From positions 90,254-154,253 of the forward strand of contig NZ_JABBGI010000012.1 of the NCBI RefSeq assembly GCF_012927325.1: DNA of 64,000 bases, written 5' to 3'. The first letter of the stretch is position 1. Each line of letters begins with the position of its first letter. Of this stretch, positions 63,884 through 64,000 are shown one piece after another. A model generated the notes under the pieces. It did not search any database, was not told the DNA's origin, and worked only from the letters and a program-made list of their open reading frames with translations. The DNA is from Chryseobacterium antibioticum (GTDB taxonomy: Bacteria; Bacteroidota; Bacteroidia; Flavobacteriales; Weeksellaceae). Made by a program: the position numbers and the translations under genes.

Positions 63884-64000
63884 ATGTCAGGTAAATTAGT
63901 AAGTATTTTTAGCGAAATAAAAGACAATAGACGAGATATAAGCAAGGTTCACAAATTAAACGACATCCTTGTTATGGCAATAATTGCAGTGATTTGTGGA
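63884..64000 (+). CDS. ISAs1-type transposase, N-terminus only (cut by the window edge)
   Basis: From ATG 63884 the frame is open for 39 codons to the edge: MSGKLVSIFSEIKDNRRDIS, then KVHKLNDILVMAIIAVICG. This is the conserved N-terminal region of ISAs1-family transposases (H-x-L-x-DIL-xx-A-xx-A-VICG). The left end of the element probably lies in the 200 bp before it (63686-63883), which is AT-rich; terminal repeats cannot be identified without the right end. Confidence 0.8.
   Translation, partial: MSGKLVSIFSEIKDNRRDISKVHKLNDILVMAIIAVICG

Overview
The window is chromosome from a low-GC member of the Flavobacteriia, most like Chryseobacterium or a close relative. Pointers are a bacillithiol gene (bshA), DUF2851 and SIMPL proteins, a secreted protein with a type IX (T9SS) C-terminal sorting domain, a Bacteroidota-type VgrG with DUF4280 PAAR cargo, a split cobalamin-dependent methionine synthase, a SpoIIM/DUF4129/DUF4350/MoxR/DUF58 cluster, weak Shine-Dalgarno sequences and TAnnTTTG-like promoters. 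No rRNA, tRNA or CRISPR array was seen.

Layout. (1) 1-10.5 kb: the end of a probable GH3 enzyme, bshA, DUF2851, PspC, a GNAT gene broken by an in-frame TGA, SIMPL, three tandem secreted regulatory-domain paralogues, and an AddA-like helicase-nuclease. (2) 10.8-24.8 kb: an accessory type VI secretion (T6SS) cargo island. It holds VgrG; a probable caspase-fold (clan CD) effector with a membrane-protein partner; a lipase-like effector with a membrane-anchored partner; a 1358-residue LysM-PAAR-lytic transglycosylase-M23 peptidoglycan hydrolase; and a string of small lipoproteins, four of which share one domain. Degenerate coding scraps and a 26-bp direct repeat lie in front of the orphan lipoprotein genes. 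Base composition drops sharply inside the effector genes, as in modular toxins with exchangeable C-termini. (3) 25-34.5 kb: ferritin, two small secreted proteins, a CBM20-GH77 4-alpha-glucanotransferase, a T9SS cargo protein, cysS, DinB and folE. (4) 35.8-45 kb: a methionine operon on the minus strand behind a SAM-I (S-box) riboswitch: metX-like, homoserine dehydrogenase, sulfhydrylase, a four-helix-bundle gene, split metH and metF. (5) 45-58 kb: a GH63-type glucosidase, OsmC, the DUF58-MoxR-DUF4350-DUF4129-SpoIIM/RDD cluster containing a 14-copy octamer tandem repeat, GNAT, a glycosyltransferase and an LpxH-like phosphoesterase. (6) 58-64 kb: YebC, an OmpA-family porin with a lysine-rich tail, smpB, a YbiT-like ABC-F protein with one degenerate ATP site, an M48 protease, and the start of an ISAs1-type transposase cut by the window edge.

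How it fits together. The most interesting part is the T6SS island. Lipid- and peptidoglycan-attacking effectors are each followed by an envelope-located partner, and the terminal lipoprotein array looks like accumulated immunity genes from earlier effectors. The methionine operon is a clean case of one riboswitch governing a whole pathway; the riboswitch also fixes the start of metX, because the longer reading frame runs through the aptamer. All functional calls rest on motif recognition and general family knowledge; no database search was run.
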